A DNA stretch of 64,000 nucleotides from Nisaea denitrificans DSM 18348. Its GTDB lineage: Bacteria; Pseudomonadota; Alphaproteobacteria; Thalassobaculales; Thalassobaculaceae. Shown one piece after another: positions 23,245 through 36,151 of this stretch (the stretch's first letter is position 1; every line of letters starts with the position of its first letter). Below the pieces are notes generated by a model. It was not told the origin of the DNA. It saw nothing but the letters and a program-made list of their open reading frames with translations, and ran no database searches. The translations under genes were made by a program, and so were the position numbers. The stretch spans positions 1,860,001 through 1,924,000 of the forward strand of contig NZ_AUFM01000011.1 in the NCBI RefSeq assembly GCF_000426505.1. Reading direction: 5' to 3'.

Positions 23245-24159
23245 GTGATTGCGCAACAGACCTTGAAGACGAGTATCTCTTGCCGGGGTGTCGGGTTGCA
23301 TGGCGGCGTCGACTGCATCATGACGCTGCATCCCGCTGCTGCCGATCACGGCATTGTCTTCAAGCGCACCGATGTCTCCGGCAAGGACCCGCTGGTTCGC
23401 GCCCGCTGGGACATGGTGCATGACGCCACCATGTGCACCCGGCTGCAGAACAATGACGGCGTGACGGTCTCCACGGTCGAGCATCTGATGGCGGCGCTTG
23501 CTGGCTGCCGCATCGACAATGCCCTGATCGAGATCGACGGCCCGGAAGTGCCGATCATGGATGGCAGCTCCGAGCCGTTCGTGCTGCTGATCGAATGCGC
23601 CGGCACCGCCTCCCTCGCCGCGCCGCGCCGCGCTATCCGGATTCTGAAGACCGTCAGTGCCCAGGACGACAAGCGCCGGATCGAAATCACCCCGGACGAT
23701 CACTTCTCGGTTAATTTCGAGATCGAGTTCGATAGCGCCGCGATCACCGAGAAAAGTCTCGACGTGAAGCTGGTCAACGGCACCTTCAACGAAACCATCA
23801 GCGGCGCCCGCACCTTCGGCTTCATGGAAGACATCGACCGCCTGCGCGCGGCCGGTCTCGGCCGGGGCGGCAATCTCGACAATGTCGTGATCGTCGACGG
23901 CGACACGATCCTCAACGAAGGCGGCCTGCGCTTCAAGGACGAGTTCGTTCGACACAAGATCCTCGACTGCGTCGGCGATCTCTATCTCGCCGGAGCGCCG
24001 ATTCTCGGTCGCGTCGATGCCTGCAAATCCGGGCATCTGTTCAATAACAAGCTGCTTCGGGCCCTGTTCGCGGACGAGACCGCGTGGGAGCTGGTCGACA
24101 TGACCCCGGAGATGGCCGCGGCGGACCACGATCATCCGTTGCTTGCCGCGACCGCGTAA
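23245..24159 (+). CDS. lpxC: UDP-3-O-acyl-N-acetylglucosamine deacetylase
   Basis: LpxC is the zinc enzyme that commits to lipid A synthesis. The GTG at 23245 lies seven bases after aggag (23233-23237) and gives the family-typical start VIAQQTLKTSISCRGVGLHGG; a longer reading from 23140 would run through the terminator. The zinc ligands are seen in STVEHLMAALAG and DEFVRHKILDCVGDLYL (HKxLDxxGD), with the late SGHLFNNKLL. Length is 304 residues. A start 85 bases after the ftsZ terminator leaves room for a promoter of its own. Confidence 0.94.
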   Translation: MIAQQTLKTSISCRGVGLHGGVDCIMTLHPAAADHGIVFKRTDVSGKDPLVRARWDMVHDATMCTRLQNNDGVTVSTVEHLMAALAGCRIDNALIEIDGPEVPIMDGSSEPFVLLIECAGTASLAAPRRAIRILKTVSAQDDKRRIEITPDDHFSVNFEIEFDSAAITEKSLDVKLVNGTFNETISGARTFGFMEDIDRLRAAGLGRGGNLDNVVIVDGDTILNEGGLRFKDEFVRHKILDCVGDLYLAGAPILGRVDACKSGHLFNNKLLRALFADETAWELVDMTPEMAAADHDHPLLAATA

Positions 24160-24281
24160 CTCCTCTATCCCAACAGTGTTATTCGGCGGGTACCGGCCGG
24201 GCTGCGGATTCCTCTGCAAACCCCTTGGCGTCGGCGCCCGGGAACCGTATTTTCTTATGGACACATGTCCGGGGAAATCCG

Positions 24282-25118
24282 ATGAAATTCGCCTCTGGTG
24301 ATTTTAGCCCGCTGCGGCTGAAGAACCTTGCTCTGCTGACCTGCGTGCTGGCCCTTGCGGCCTGTAGCGATGACAAGCAGAAACTGGAATATGTCGAGCG
24401 CCCGGTCGAGCAGCTCTACAACGAGGCTGTCGATAGTGCGCTGCAAGGCGACTACAAGAAAGCCGCGCCCCTGTTCGACGAGGTTGAGCGCCAGCACCCC
24501 TACTCTGTCTGGGCCACGCAGGCGCAGATCATGGCCGCCTATTCTCTTTACCAGAGCAACAAGTACGACGAAGCGATCAACGCGCTCGATCGGTTCATCC
24601 AGCTGAACCCGAGCAACCAGAATGTCGACTATGCCTACTATCTGAAAGGCCTCAGCTACTACGAGCAGATCGTCGATGTCGGTCGTGACCAGAAGCTGAC
24701 CAGGAACGCCATGGATACGCTGCAGGAACTTGTGCAGCGCTTTCCCGAGAGCCAGTATTCCCGCGATGCCCTGCTGAAGCTCGACCTGACCCGGAACCAT
24801 TTGGCCGGCAAGGAGATGGAGATCGGGCGGTTCTATCTGCGCCAGGAAAAATATCTCGCCGCCATCAACCGCTTCAAGCGCGTGCTCGAGAACTTCGACA
24901 CCACCGATCAGGTTCCGGAAGCCCTGCATCGTCTGACCGAGGCCTATAGCGCCCTCGGCCTTTACCAGCAGGCAGAGCGCACGGCCGCCGTTCTCGGGCA
25001 CAATTACCCGGGCAGCGAATGGTATCAGGACAGCTACGCGCTGATGACCACCGGGAGCAGTCGCGGTTCAAAAGCGGACGATGACGGGCTCTTCGGCCTT
25101 GATCTCTGGATATTCTGA
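24282..25118 (+). CDS. bamD: Outer membrane assembly lipoprotein BamD
   Basis: BamD is the essential lipoprotein of the BAM complex. The 278-residue product has a lipoprotein signal ending LALAAC (Cys about residue 28) and five TPR-like repeats, such as EQLYNEAVDSALQGDYKKAAPLFDEVERQHPYS and YYLKGLSYYEQIVDVGRDQ. The ATG at 24282 is chosen because the signal peptide starts there. It lies seven bases before recN. Confidence 0.93.
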   Translation: MKFASGDFSPLRLKNLALLTCVLALAACSDDKQKLEYVERPVEQLYNEAVDSALQGDYKKAAPLFDEVERQHPYSVWATQAQIMAAYSLYQSNKYDEAINALDRFIQLNPSNQNVDYAYYLKGLSYYEQIVDVGRDQKLTRNAMDTLQELVQRFPESQYSRDALLKLDLTRNHLAGKEMEIGRFYLRQEKYLAAINRFKRVLENFDTTDQVPEALHRLTEAYSALGLYQQAERTAAVLGHNYPGSEWYQDSYALMTTGSSRGSKADDDGLFGLDLWIF

Positions 25119-25124
25119 CCAGCC

Positions 25125-28893
<3,769 letters not shown>

Positions 28894-29093
28894 TTCAAAA
28901 GGACTTTTCTTCGAGGCCTGCGCGTTTTGCGAACGTAGGGGGCACCTTATGCCAATCGTTATGCTTCCAGCGCATACCAACCCTGATGTTTCTCGATTAC
29001 TCGCTCAAGAGTAGATCGCCTATTTGAGGCTCGTACCGCACAGCGGAACAAAACCCGGGCCCGTTGCCCCTCTCACCCCCCTAGGAGGAAGCG

Positions 29094-29174
29094 ATGACGA
29101 CGTTTCATTATGTTGGACTGACGAACATGGCCGCAATCGGCCTCTTCACGCTGGTTCTTACCGTCATCGGTTGA
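29094..29174 (+). CDS. 26-residue single-pass membrane microprotein
   Basis: A strong ribosome site (aggagg) sits six bases before an ATG that opens a 26-codon frame, MTTFHYVGLTNMAAIGLFTLV and so on to VIG. Residues about 7-25 are hydrophobic and long enough to cross the membrane once. It stops 29 bases before a perfect terminator. Strong translation signal, membrane segment and terminator together argue for a real small protein. I know no family for it. Its length alone would hide it from most gene finders. Confidence 0.6.
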   Translation: MTTFHYVGLTNMAAIGLFTLVLTVIG

Positions 29175-29203
29175 AGAGCCCGGGTCGGAAATTCCCCTCC
29201 CGC

Positions 29204-29236
29204 AAAAACGGGCTCCGATTTACGGAGCCCGTTTTT
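29204..29236. terminator. Bidirectional rho-independent terminator
   Basis: AAAAACGGGCTCCG (29204-29217) pairs perfectly with CGGAGCCCGTTTTT (29223-29236) across a five-base loop. T-runs occur on both strands, so it serves the microprotein on plus and the enoyl-CoA hydratase on minus. Confidence 0.9.
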
Positions 29237-29289
29237 GTTTGTCCGGAATCAGCTTGCTCACCTGACATCCCGGCGCAGTAATACTCCGG

Positions 29290-30078
29290 TCAGCGTCCCT
29301 TGAAGACCGGCTTGCGCTTGTTCAGGAAAGCATCGAGACCCTCGCGACCATCCTCAGTCTGGGCCAATTCGGCGATGGTCCGGGTCTCGTCTTCCATTTG
29401 CGCTTCCACAGATTGCTGAAAGCTGGAAGCAAGCAAACGCTTCACACCGCCATAGGCCCGGGTCGGACCGGAGGCGAATTTGGCCGCCAGCTTGCTGGTC
29501 TCCGCAGCCAGATCGTCATCCTCGATCACGCGCGTGACGATGCCCCAGTCCTGCGCCTCTTCCGCGCTCAACGACCGGTTCGTCAGCATCAGTTCCTGCG
29601 CCCGGCGCATGCCGACAATCCGCGGCAGAAAATAGGTCGAACTGCCGTCAGGCGACAGGCCGGCGGCCGTATAGGCCATCTTGAACTGCGCCGATTTCGC
29701 CGCCAACACGATGTCCCCGATCAGAGCCGTGCTGAAGCCGGCACCAGCCGCCATGCCCTGCACGGAAACGATGACCGGTGAGTTCATCCGGTACAGGCGG
29801 GAGATGGCTGCGTGAAAATAGGCCGTTGTCTCTTTCAGGCACGCACCGATCCGGTCGCTCTGGGACTCGAAATACTTCAGATCGCCACCGAAGCCAAAGA
29901 CCGAGCCGCTGGCATCCAGAATGACCGCGCGGACATCCGGGTCCTCGCTGGCATTGATCGACGCTTCCAGCAATTCATGCGCCAGCGCGAGATTCACGGC
30001 ATGACCCGCTTCAGGCCTGTTCAGCGTGATCCGCGCCACACCGTCCGCCGCCGAATAGAGAATAGTCTCATAGGCCAT
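29290..30078 (-). CDS. Enoyl-CoA hydratase/isomerase family protein
   Basis: The 262-residue protein has the crotonase fold, which binds acyl-CoA. The CoA-binding and oxyanion region is visible as GFGGDLKYFESQSDR and VSVQGMAAGAGFSTALIGDIVLAAKS (about residues 60-130), then FKMAYTAAGLSPDGSSTYFLPRIVG. One of the usual paired catalytic glutamates is replaced by Gly or Asp-type residues (AAGLSPDGSS), as in the isomerase-like members, so the exact reaction is unclear. It lies 27 bases after an aminopeptidase gene on the same strand and ends at a bidirectional terminator. Confidence 0.82.
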   Translation of the reverse strand: MAYETILYSAADGVARITLNRPEAGHAVNLALAHELLEASINASEDPDVRAVILDASGSVFGFGGDLKYFESQSDRIGACLKETTAYFHAAISRLYRMNSPVIVSVQGMAAGAGFSTALIGDIVLAAKSAQFKMAYTAAGLSPDGSSTYFLPRIVGMRRAQELMLTNRSLSAEEAQDWGIVTRVIEDDDLAAETSKLAAKFASGPTRAYGGVKRLLASSFQQSVEAQMEDETRTIAELAQTEDGREGLDAFLNKRKPVFKGR

Positions 30079-30105
30079 ATTTACGTCTCCCTTTGCCCCT
30101 TAAAC

Positions 30106-31914
30106 CTACGCAACCCGTGGCGCCAATGGCGCCGTGGCATCCGCCAGCCAGACGGTCGTTTCCGGATCGAGATCCGGACTTAATGTCTCCCGCACCCGCG
30201 CATGATACGCATCGAGCCAAGCGATCTCGCCGCTGTCGAACAGGGAGAGATCGATCAAGGCGCGGTCAATCGGCGCCAGTGTGAGCGTCTCGAAGCCAAG
30301 CATCGGCCGCTCCGCTCCCGGCACGTCGCGCGCTTCCACGGCAACAAGATTCTCGATCCGGATACCGAAAGCGCCCGCCCGATAATAACCGGGCTCGTTG
30401 GAGATAATCATGCCCGGTTTCAACTCGGCTCCGCCACCGGACTTGGATATCCGCTGCGGCCCCTCATGCACGCCGAGATAGGCGCCGACGCCATGCCCGG
30501 TGCCATGATCGTAATCGAGCCCGACCTCCCAGAGCGGCCGCCGGGCCAGCGCGTCGAGCTGACCGCCGGTGGTGCCCTGCGGGAACACGGCACGGGAAAG
30601 CGCGATCATGCCTTTCAGCACGAGCGTGAAGCAGCGCTGCTCCTCCTCCCCGATGATGCCGGTCGACAGGGTCCGGGTGACATCCGTGGTGCCGTCGAGA
30701 TATTGCGCCCCGGAATCGACCAGATAGATCTCACCCGGCTCCAGGTCCCGGTTGCTCTCCTCCGTCACCCGGTAATGCACGATTGCGCCGTTCGGCCCCG
30801 CGCCGGAAATTGTGTCGAAGCTCGGCCCGCGAAACATCTCGTGCTCGGCCCGGAAGCCGTGCAGCCGCTCCACCAGCGTCATCTCGTCGAGACCGCCCTG
30901 ATGCGCCCGGCTCGCAAACCAGCACAGGAACCGGGCATAGGCCAAGGCATCGCGGTAATGCGCGGCCCGTACGCCGATCATCTCGATATCGTTCTTCACG
31001 GCCTTCACGGGAAGGATCGGGTCCGCCTGCAGATCGAGCTTGCCGTCGGCCTTCCGGACCCGCTCCATCGCCCAGACCGGCGCACTGGCCGGATCGATCT
31101 GGATGGTCACCCCATCGCTTGCGAGCCGGTCAAGCGCGGCGCCAAGCTCGGCCTCAGGGCGCACGGTCACAGCGTTGCCGAGATGCGCCAGAACATCGGG
31201 ACCGAGTTTGTTGCCGTCGACAAAGAGATCAAGCGTCTCGTCCGCGGACAGAATTGCGAAGCACAGGCAGAGCGGCGTGTTCCCAACGTCGTTGCCACGC
31301 ACATTCAGCAGCCAGGCAATCGATTCCGCCGACGTAATCAGCAGGGCCTCGGCGCCTGTCTGATCGAGCGTGCCGGCGATTTCCGCCCGCTTTTCCTCGG
31401 AGCGCTTCCCCGCGTAAGCAACCGGGTGCGGTTGCATCGGTTCTGCCGGTGCCGCCGGCCGGTCGGCCCAGACGGCATCCAGCGGGTTAGCCTCAAGCAG
31501 CACCAATGCGCCGTCGGCCTTCTCGACCGCCTTGCGCAACCGCTCCACCTGCTGGTCTGTATGCAGCCAGGGATCGATCCCGAAACGCTGGCCGCGGCCA
31601 AGCTCTTCACTGATCCAATCAGCCGCGGTTTTATCCGCGATGTTGAAACGCTGATAAAGACTGCCGTCGACCTGGCTTTCGATCTGCAGGCTGTAGCGGC
31701 CATCGGTGAAGACCGCAGCCTTGTCCCGCAGCACCACGGCTGTGCCGGCGGAGCCATTGAAGCCGGTCAACCAGGCCACCCGCTCGGCTGAGGCCGGCAG
31801 ATATTCGCTCTGATGCGCGTCGGCCCGCGGCACGATCATGCCGTCCACTCCAGCTTCCGCCAAAGCTGCCCTGAACGTACCGAGCCGTTCCGCTGCCGTG
31901 CCCGTTGCGGACAT
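30106..31914 (-). CDS. Aminopeptidase P family protein (Xaa-Pro)
   Basis: The 602-residue protein is an M24-type metallopeptidase that removes an N-terminal residue before proline. It has two creatinase-like N-terminal domains (residues 1-300) and a pita-bread catalytic domain. The metal ligands are seen in YLVDSGAQYLDGTTDVTRT (two Asp), GHGVGAYLGVHEG (His), MIISNEPGYY (Glu) and RIENLVAVE (Glu). The three-domain length matches eukaryote-like APP1. It starts at 31914 (ATG) and is followed by the crotonase gene, probably as an operon. Confidence 0.9.
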   Translation of the reverse strand: MSATGTAAERLGTFRAALAEAGVDGMIVPRADAHQSEYLPASAERVAWLTGFNGSAGTAVVLRDKAAVFTDGRYSLQIESQVDGSLYQRFNIADKTAADWISEELGRGQRFGIDPWLHTDQQVERLRKAVEKADGALVLLEANPLDAVWADRPAAPAEPMQPHPVAYAGKRSEEKRAEIAGTLDQTGAEALLITSAESIAWLLNVRGNDVGNTPLCLCFAILSADETLDLFVDGNKLGPDVLAHLGNAVTVRPEAELGAALDRLASDGVTIQIDPASAPVWAMERVRKADGKLDLQADPILPVKAVKNDIEMIGVRAAHYRDALAYARFLCWFASRAHQGGLDEMTLVERLHGFRAEHEMFRGPSFDTISGAGPNGAIVHYRVTEESNRDLEPGEIYLVDSGAQYLDGTTDVTRTLSTGIIGEEEQRCFTLVLKGMIALSRAVFPQGTTGGQLDALARRPLWEVGLDYDHGTGHGVGAYLGVHEGPQRISKSGGGAELKPGMIISNEPGYYRAGAFGIRIENLVAVEARDVPGAERPMLGFETLTLAPIDRALIDLSLFDSGEIAWLDAYHARVRETLSPDLDPETTVWLADATAPLAPRVA

Positions 31915-32037
31915 ATTCCCTGCTCCCTGCCTTGCCTGTATCCGGATCTGCCTCGTGCCAGATTAGGCATCGCGCCGGACGGGAACAAGGGAAGGAGCGA
32001 ATTGCTTCGGATTAGTTTTATTAACAGTCGGTTAAGT

Positions 32038-32078
32038 TCAACGCATGACAAAACCCACAATGCATGCGCTCAACGCAT
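32038..32078. repeat. Paired TCAACGCAT direct repeats
   Basis: TCAACGCAT occurs at 32038-32046 and again at 32070-32078, 32 bases apart, about three helical turns. They lie about 90-130 bases upstream of the DUF1127 gene and could be an operator for it. No matching regulator is known to me. Confidence 0.4.
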
Positions 32079-32169
32079 AACTGCGCTGCAAACACACCGC
32101 TCCTCGCATGTCAAGTCCGCATCTATATTCCCGTCATCAGAACAAAACACCCCCTCAGGGACGCCGAAG

Positions 32170-32613
32170 ATGAACTACTACAAACTCAGCAGCAGCCTCG
32201 AAGACCTGAAGATCCAGGAAGCGGGTCCCTATGTCGCCCGGGTCACGTACCCCGATGACACAGCGCTCCGCCGGCACAGCCTGTACAGCGCCGAGATGCA
32301 GATCCGAGCTGAGTGGAACCGTTACATCGGCACCCTGATCGCCAAAGGAGCCAAGTCCATGTTCAAGAACCTCATCAACCGTCTGCGCATTTCCCGCACC
32401 ATGTTCGAGCTGAACAATCTCGACGACCGGATGCTGGCCGACATTGGCCTGACCCGCAGCGAAATCACTTCTGTTGCCCGCCGTATCGCCAACGTCTCGA
32501 CCCAGCCGGTCGCAGCACGGACGATCATTTCTCCGGCAGCAACCATGACCGAAATTCCGGCTGGCTTCGTCACCGAAGCCGCCAACAGCGACGAGCAGCG
32601 GGAAGCCGCCTAA
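32170..32613 (+). CDS. DUF1127 domain protein
   Basis: The 147-residue protein ends with the DUF1127 motif LNNLDDRMLADIGLTRSEITSVARRIA (about residues 80-106), a short Arg-rich helix pair found in many small alphaproteobacterial proteins. Residues 1-63 (MNYYKLSSSLEDLKI...) are an N-terminal extension not usual for DUF1127. A second in-frame ATG at 32359 has a better ribosome site (aaaggag, eight bases away) and would give an 84-residue product of typical DUF1127 layout. The longer form is listed because its codon use looks like coding, but the shorter start is a real alternative. A TCAACGCAT repeat pair lies upstream. Confidence 0.7.
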   Translation: MNYYKLSSSLEDLKIQEAGPYVARVTYPDDTALRRHSLYSAEMQIRAEWNRYIGTLIAKGAKSMFKNLINRLRISRTMFELNNLDDRMLADIGLTRSEITSVARRIANVSTQPVAARTIISPAATMTEIPAGFVTEAANSDEQREAA

Positions 32614-32654
32614 TTCCCCCTCCCCTCAGGAGGCTTCTCTAGCGCTCGAAAGTC

Positions 32655-32688
32655 GGCGGTTCCGAAATTCCTCCCGTTCGGAACCGCC
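32655..32688. other. Convergent-gap hairpin
   Basis: GGCGGTTCCGAA (32655-32666) pairs perfectly with TTCGGAACCGCC (32677-32688). It lies between the DUF1127 gene and the convergent prmA gene and may help to end both transcripts, although no T-run follows. Confidence 0.5.
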
Positions 32689-32709
32689 GCCTCAACTTGA
32701 AGTACGCTT

Positions 32710-33612
32710 CTACCGGCGTGGTCCCGAGACCGCGCCGGTTTTCTTTTGCAGCATCAGCGTCATCCAGTCGCCGAACCGCCACTTCCCGGCCAGCACCAGC
32801 CCCTGCTGGCGGTGCGCCGAAAGCACGGCCGACGTCTGGTGATAAAGCAGCCCGGACAGAACCGCAGTTCCGCCAGGCTTCAGCGCGCGGTTGAGCGACG
32901 GCGCCATCTTGCAGAGAGGCCGCGCCAGGATGTTGGAGAGAATCAGCTCGTAAGCTCCGGCCGGGCGATCCTTGAGAACCGCATATCCATTCCCGGAGCG
33001 GGCTTCCACCCGCTTGCCGACCCCGTTAGCAATCGCATTTTCCAGCGTTGTGTCCACCGACACAGGATCGATATCGACAGCCATGACCCGGGCCGCCGGC
33101 CAGATCTTTGCCGCGGCCATGCTGAGAATGCCAGACCCGCAGCCCATATCGAGCACCTTGGCCGGCGTCATCCGCTTGGACAGTCTGTCGATCGCCCGCA
33201 GGCATCCCTCTGTCGTGCCGTGCGAGCCGGACCCGAAAGCCTGAGCCGCATCGACCTCGATGTTCAAGGTTCCGACCGGCGCCTTGCCGCGCAAATGCGA
33301 GCCATGCACCAAGAACCGGCCGAACTGCATCGCCGGGAAAGACTCCCTGTTGAGACGCAGCCAGTCGGTATCCGGCAGCAGCCCGATCTCGACCTCCGGC
33401 AGATCGTACCCGCCGAGGGTTGCGGCAACGGAAAGCGCGCCAACGATCTCGCCTCGATCCGGCTCCACGGTCGAGACGCCCTTCAGGATCCAGATCTTGT
33501 CTTCTTCCTGCTCGAAGACCGAGATCGCCTCGACAAAAGGCTCAAGAACATCCGACAGCGGCAGGGCCGCAGCGGCGGAGGTTTCCAGGGAAACTTGCCA
33601 AATCGGCTTCAT
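32710..33612 (-). CDS. prmA: Ribosomal protein L11 methyltransferase
   Basis: PrmA trimethylates ribosomal protein L11. The 300-residue product has an N-terminal substrate-recognition domain and a SAM-binding domain with KVLDMGCGSGILSMAAAKIWP and VMAVDIDPVSVDTT (about residues 160-200). The motif LILSNILARPLCKMAP matches the family NxxA-type loop. It starts 14 bases after the helicase gene stop and is probably co-transcribed with it. Confidence 0.92.
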   Translation of the reverse strand: MKPIWQVSLETSAAAALPLSDVLEPFVEAISVFEQEEDKIWILKGVSTVEPDRGEIVGALSVAATLGGYDLPEVEIGLLPDTDWLRLNRESFPAMQFGRFLVHGSHLRGKAPVGTLNIEVDAAQAFGSGSHGTTEGCLRAIDRLSKRMTPAKVLDMGCGSGILSMAAAKIWPAARVMAVDIDPVSVDTTLENAIANGVGKRVEARSGNGYAVLKDRPAGAYELILSNILARPLCKMAPSLNRALKPGGTAVLSGLLYHQTSAVLSAHRQQGLVLAGKWRFGDWMTLMLQKKTGAVSGPRR

Positions 33613-33626
33613 AATTCACTCTCTAA

Positions 33627-35936
33627 CTAGGGCTTACTTACAAAACTGGCGACGAGCTTCTTGCTTCCCGCCTTGTCGAACGCGATTTGCAGTTTGTCTC
33701 CATCAACGGTCGACACGGTGCCCATACCGAACTTCTGGTGGAACACACGCTCGCCAACCGCGAAGGGCGGCGGCTTGCTGCGATCCACGACATAGCCCTT
33801 ACCTTCAAGCAGCGGCGCCTTGGCCCGGCTTTCTCCGCCGCGCCGGCCATATCCGGGGCCGCGCCCACCATGGGCCGAGCCATAGCCGAAGCTGCTCCCG
33901 CCCCAATCGTCAGCGTCACCGGACGCACTTCCGAATCCGCCATAGCGAGAGCCCTGAAATCCGGTCTCGCTGCTGACCTCTACCTGGTCGGCCGGCAACT
34001 CATCGACGAACCGGGACGGTATCGAGCTTTGCCACATGCCATGCACCCGGCGGTTCGCGGCAAAACTGATATGCACCTGTTTACGCGCCCGGGTCAGGCC
34101 GACATAGGCCAGGCGGCGCTCTTCTTCCAGCCCGGCGGCACCGCTCTCGTCCAACGCCCGCTGGTGCGGGAACATGCCGTCCTCCCAGCCAGGCAGGAAA
34201 ACCTGATCGAATTCCAGCCCCTTGGCAGCGTGCAGGGTCATGATGCTGACCTGGTCCTGATCGGTACTCTGGGCGTTTTCCATGACCAGGCTGATATGTT
34301 CGAGGAAGCCCGCGAGATTCTCGAACTCCTCCATCGCGCCGCAGAGTTCCTTCAGGTTCTCCAGCCGGCCCGGCGCTTCCGGCGTTTTGTCCTTCTGCCA
34401 CATCTCGGTATAGCCGGACTCGTCCAGCACGATGCGGGCAAGGTCGCTGTGGTCCTCGACATCAATCAGAGAACGCCAGCGCTCGAAATTACCAATCACC
34501 TCGGCCAGCTTGCGCTTGGCGGCAGGCTTCAGCTCGTCCGTCTCGATGATGCGGGAGGCCGCCCTGTAGAGAGACATGCCCTCGTTCCGGGCCAAATGAT
34601 GCAGCACCTGCATGGTGGCGTCGCCGATGCCGCGTTTCGGCTTGTTGACGATGCGCTCGAAGGCGAGGTCGTCATCGCGCTGGTTGACCACTCTCAGGTA
34701 GGCCAGCGCATCACGGATCTCCATCCGCTCATAGAAGCGCGCGCCGCCGATCACCCGGTAGGGCAGGCCGATGGTCAGAAAGCGCTCCTCGAATTCGCGG
34801 GTCTGGAAGCCGGCACGGACCAGCACCGCCATCTGCGCGAGCTTCACGCCCTTGCGCTGCAGCGCCTCCATCTCCTCGCCGACATGCCGGGCTTCCGATT
34901 CCCCGTCCCAGAGACCGCGCACATTCAGCTTTTCGCCTTCAGCGCCCTCGGTCCAGAGCGTCTTCCCAAGTCGCCCCTCATTGTGGGAGATCAGCGCGGA
35001 GGCGGCCGCAAGGATGCGCGAGGTCGAACGGTAGTTCTGCTCCAGCCGGATCGTTGTCGCGCCGGGAAAATCCTTCTCGAACTTCAGGATGTTGCCGACC
35101 TCGGCACCGCGCCAGCCATAGATCGACTGATCGTCATCGCCGACGCAGCAGATGTTCCGGCTTTTCTGCGCCAGAAGCCGAAGCCAGAGATATTGCGCGA
35201 CGTTTGTGTCCTGATATTCGTCGACCAGAATGTAGGTAAACTGATCGTGATATTTCGTGAGCACGTCCGGATGGCTCTGAAACAGGTCAACGCACAGCAG
35301 CAACAGATCGCCAAAATCGACCGCATTCAGGATCTTCAGACGCTCCTGGTATTGTCGGTAAATCTCCACCAGCCGGCCGCCGGCGGCATCGCCCGCCTCG
35401 TCGCGTCCGACCTTGTCCGGGGTCAGGGCGCGATCCTTCCAGCGCTGGATGACGCCCATCATGGCCCGTGCCGGCCACTTCTTGTCGTCGATGTTCCCGG
35501 CCTGCAGAAGCTGCTTCAGCAGACGCTGCTGATCGTCCGAATCAAGGATGGTGAAATCCGACCGCAACCCCGCGAGTTCCGCATGACGCCTCAGAATCTT
35601 GGCCCCAAGAGCATGAAAAGTGCCGAGCCAGACCTGCTCCGCCATCGGCCCGATCATGCCGCCTACACGCTCGCGCATTTCCCGCGCGGCCTTGTTCGTG
35701 AAGGTCACCGCCAACACATTCCAGGGCCGGGCGCGACCGGTCGAGATCAGATGCGCGAGACGGGTTGTCAGAACCCGTGTCTTCCCGGTCCCGGCCCCCG
35801 CAAGGACCAGCAACGGTCCGTCGACAGTACGAACGGCCTCGGCTTGCCGCTCGTTCAGGCCGTTCAGATAGGGCGCATCGGCATCCGGTCCCGCAGGTGG
35901 GATTTCGGGCTCATCGTCGAAAAACAGGTCAGACAT
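33627..35936 (-). CDS. uvrD: UvrD/PcrA-type superfamily 1 DNA helicase
   Basis: The 769-residue SF1A helicase unwinds DNA 3' to 5' in repair. Motifs in order: the Walker A LVLAGAGTGKTRVLTTR (about residues 44-60), YILVDEYQDTN, VGDDDQSIYGWRGAE, LEQNYRSTSRILAAA, QVSIMTLHAAKGLEFDQVFL, and YVGLTRARK. The C-terminal tail has a Gly-rich stretch and a UvrD/PcrA-type end (VFHQKFGMGTVSTVDGDKLQIAFDKAG), so PcrA would be an equally good name. It precedes prmA on the same strand. Confidence 0.93.
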   Translation of the reverse strand: MSDLFFDDEPEIPPAGPDADAPYLNGLNERQAEAVRTVDGPLLVLAGAGTGKTRVLTTRLAHLISTGRARPWNVLAVTFTNKAAREMRERVGGMIGPMAEQVWLGTFHALGAKILRRHAELAGLRSDFTILDSDDQQRLLKQLLQAGNIDDKKWPARAMMGVIQRWKDRALTPDKVGRDEAGDAAGGRLVEIYRQYQERLKILNAVDFGDLLLLCVDLFQSHPDVLTKYHDQFTYILVDEYQDTNVAQYLWLRLLAQKSRNICCVGDDDQSIYGWRGAEVGNILKFEKDFPGATTIRLEQNYRSTSRILAAASALISHNEGRLGKTLWTEGAEGEKLNVRGLWDGESEARHVGEEMEALQRKGVKLAQMAVLVRAGFQTREFEERFLTIGLPYRVIGGARFYERMEIRDALAYLRVVNQRDDDLAFERIVNKPKRGIGDATMQVLHHLARNEGMSLYRAASRIIETDELKPAAKRKLAEVIGNFERWRSLIDVEDHSDLARIVLDESGYTEMWQKDKTPEAPGRLENLKELCGAMEEFENLAGFLEHISLVMENAQSTDQDQVSIMTLHAAKGLEFDQVFLPGWEDGMFPHQRALDESGAAGLEEERRLAYVGLTRARKQVHISFAANRRVHGMWQSSIPSRFVDELPADQVEVSSETGFQGSRYGGFGSASGDADDWGGSSFGYGSAHGGRGPGYGRRGGESRAKAPLLEGKGYVVDRSKPPPFAVGERVFHQKFGMGTVSTVDGDKLQIAFDKAGSKKLVASFVSKP

Positions 35937-36151
35937 ACGGTGCAGCAGGAAAAATTTCGGGTAAGGTGAAGTCCATAGGCCTTTAACAAAATTTTAGTGA
36001 ATCCAGATCTATCTTATCACTAACAGCCCGACGGGCTCCGAGATTTGGATGAACGCCTATGTAAGAGCGGGCTCGGTCTATTGCCACAAAAGCCTCTGAA
36101 CCTACCTTTAACACAATAGATCATCGCTCGCTTTACTACTGACTAACGGAT
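35937..36151. other. helicase - small-RNA spacer
   Basis: This spacer contains the helicase promoter on the minus strand and, toward its end, presumably the promoter of the small RNA candidate. A short AGCCC-GAC-GGGCT element lies at 36025-36037. I see no ORF worth listing. Confidence 0.4.

Larger units (their letters stand above)
28894..29289. other. ligA - enoyl-CoA hydratase gap
   Basis: This 396-base gap holds one microprotein gene (29094-29174) and a bidirectional terminator (29204-29236). The first 200 bases, including a weak inverted repeat TATGC-N7-GCATA at 28960-28976, probably carry the microprotein promoter, but no promoter could be assigned. Confidence 0.5.

Noticed and set aside
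33687-35969. A 760-codon open frame on the plus strand opposite the helicase
   Set aside because: It is antisense to a clear UvrD-type gene. Its translation has no recognisable domain and is a GC-rich shadow.
36025-36090. A short hairpin AGCCC-GAC-GGGCT with later GGGCTC as a known riboswitch
   Set aside because: It is too short and has no conserved core that I can match. It may belong to the small-RNA region, but no riboswitch class fits.
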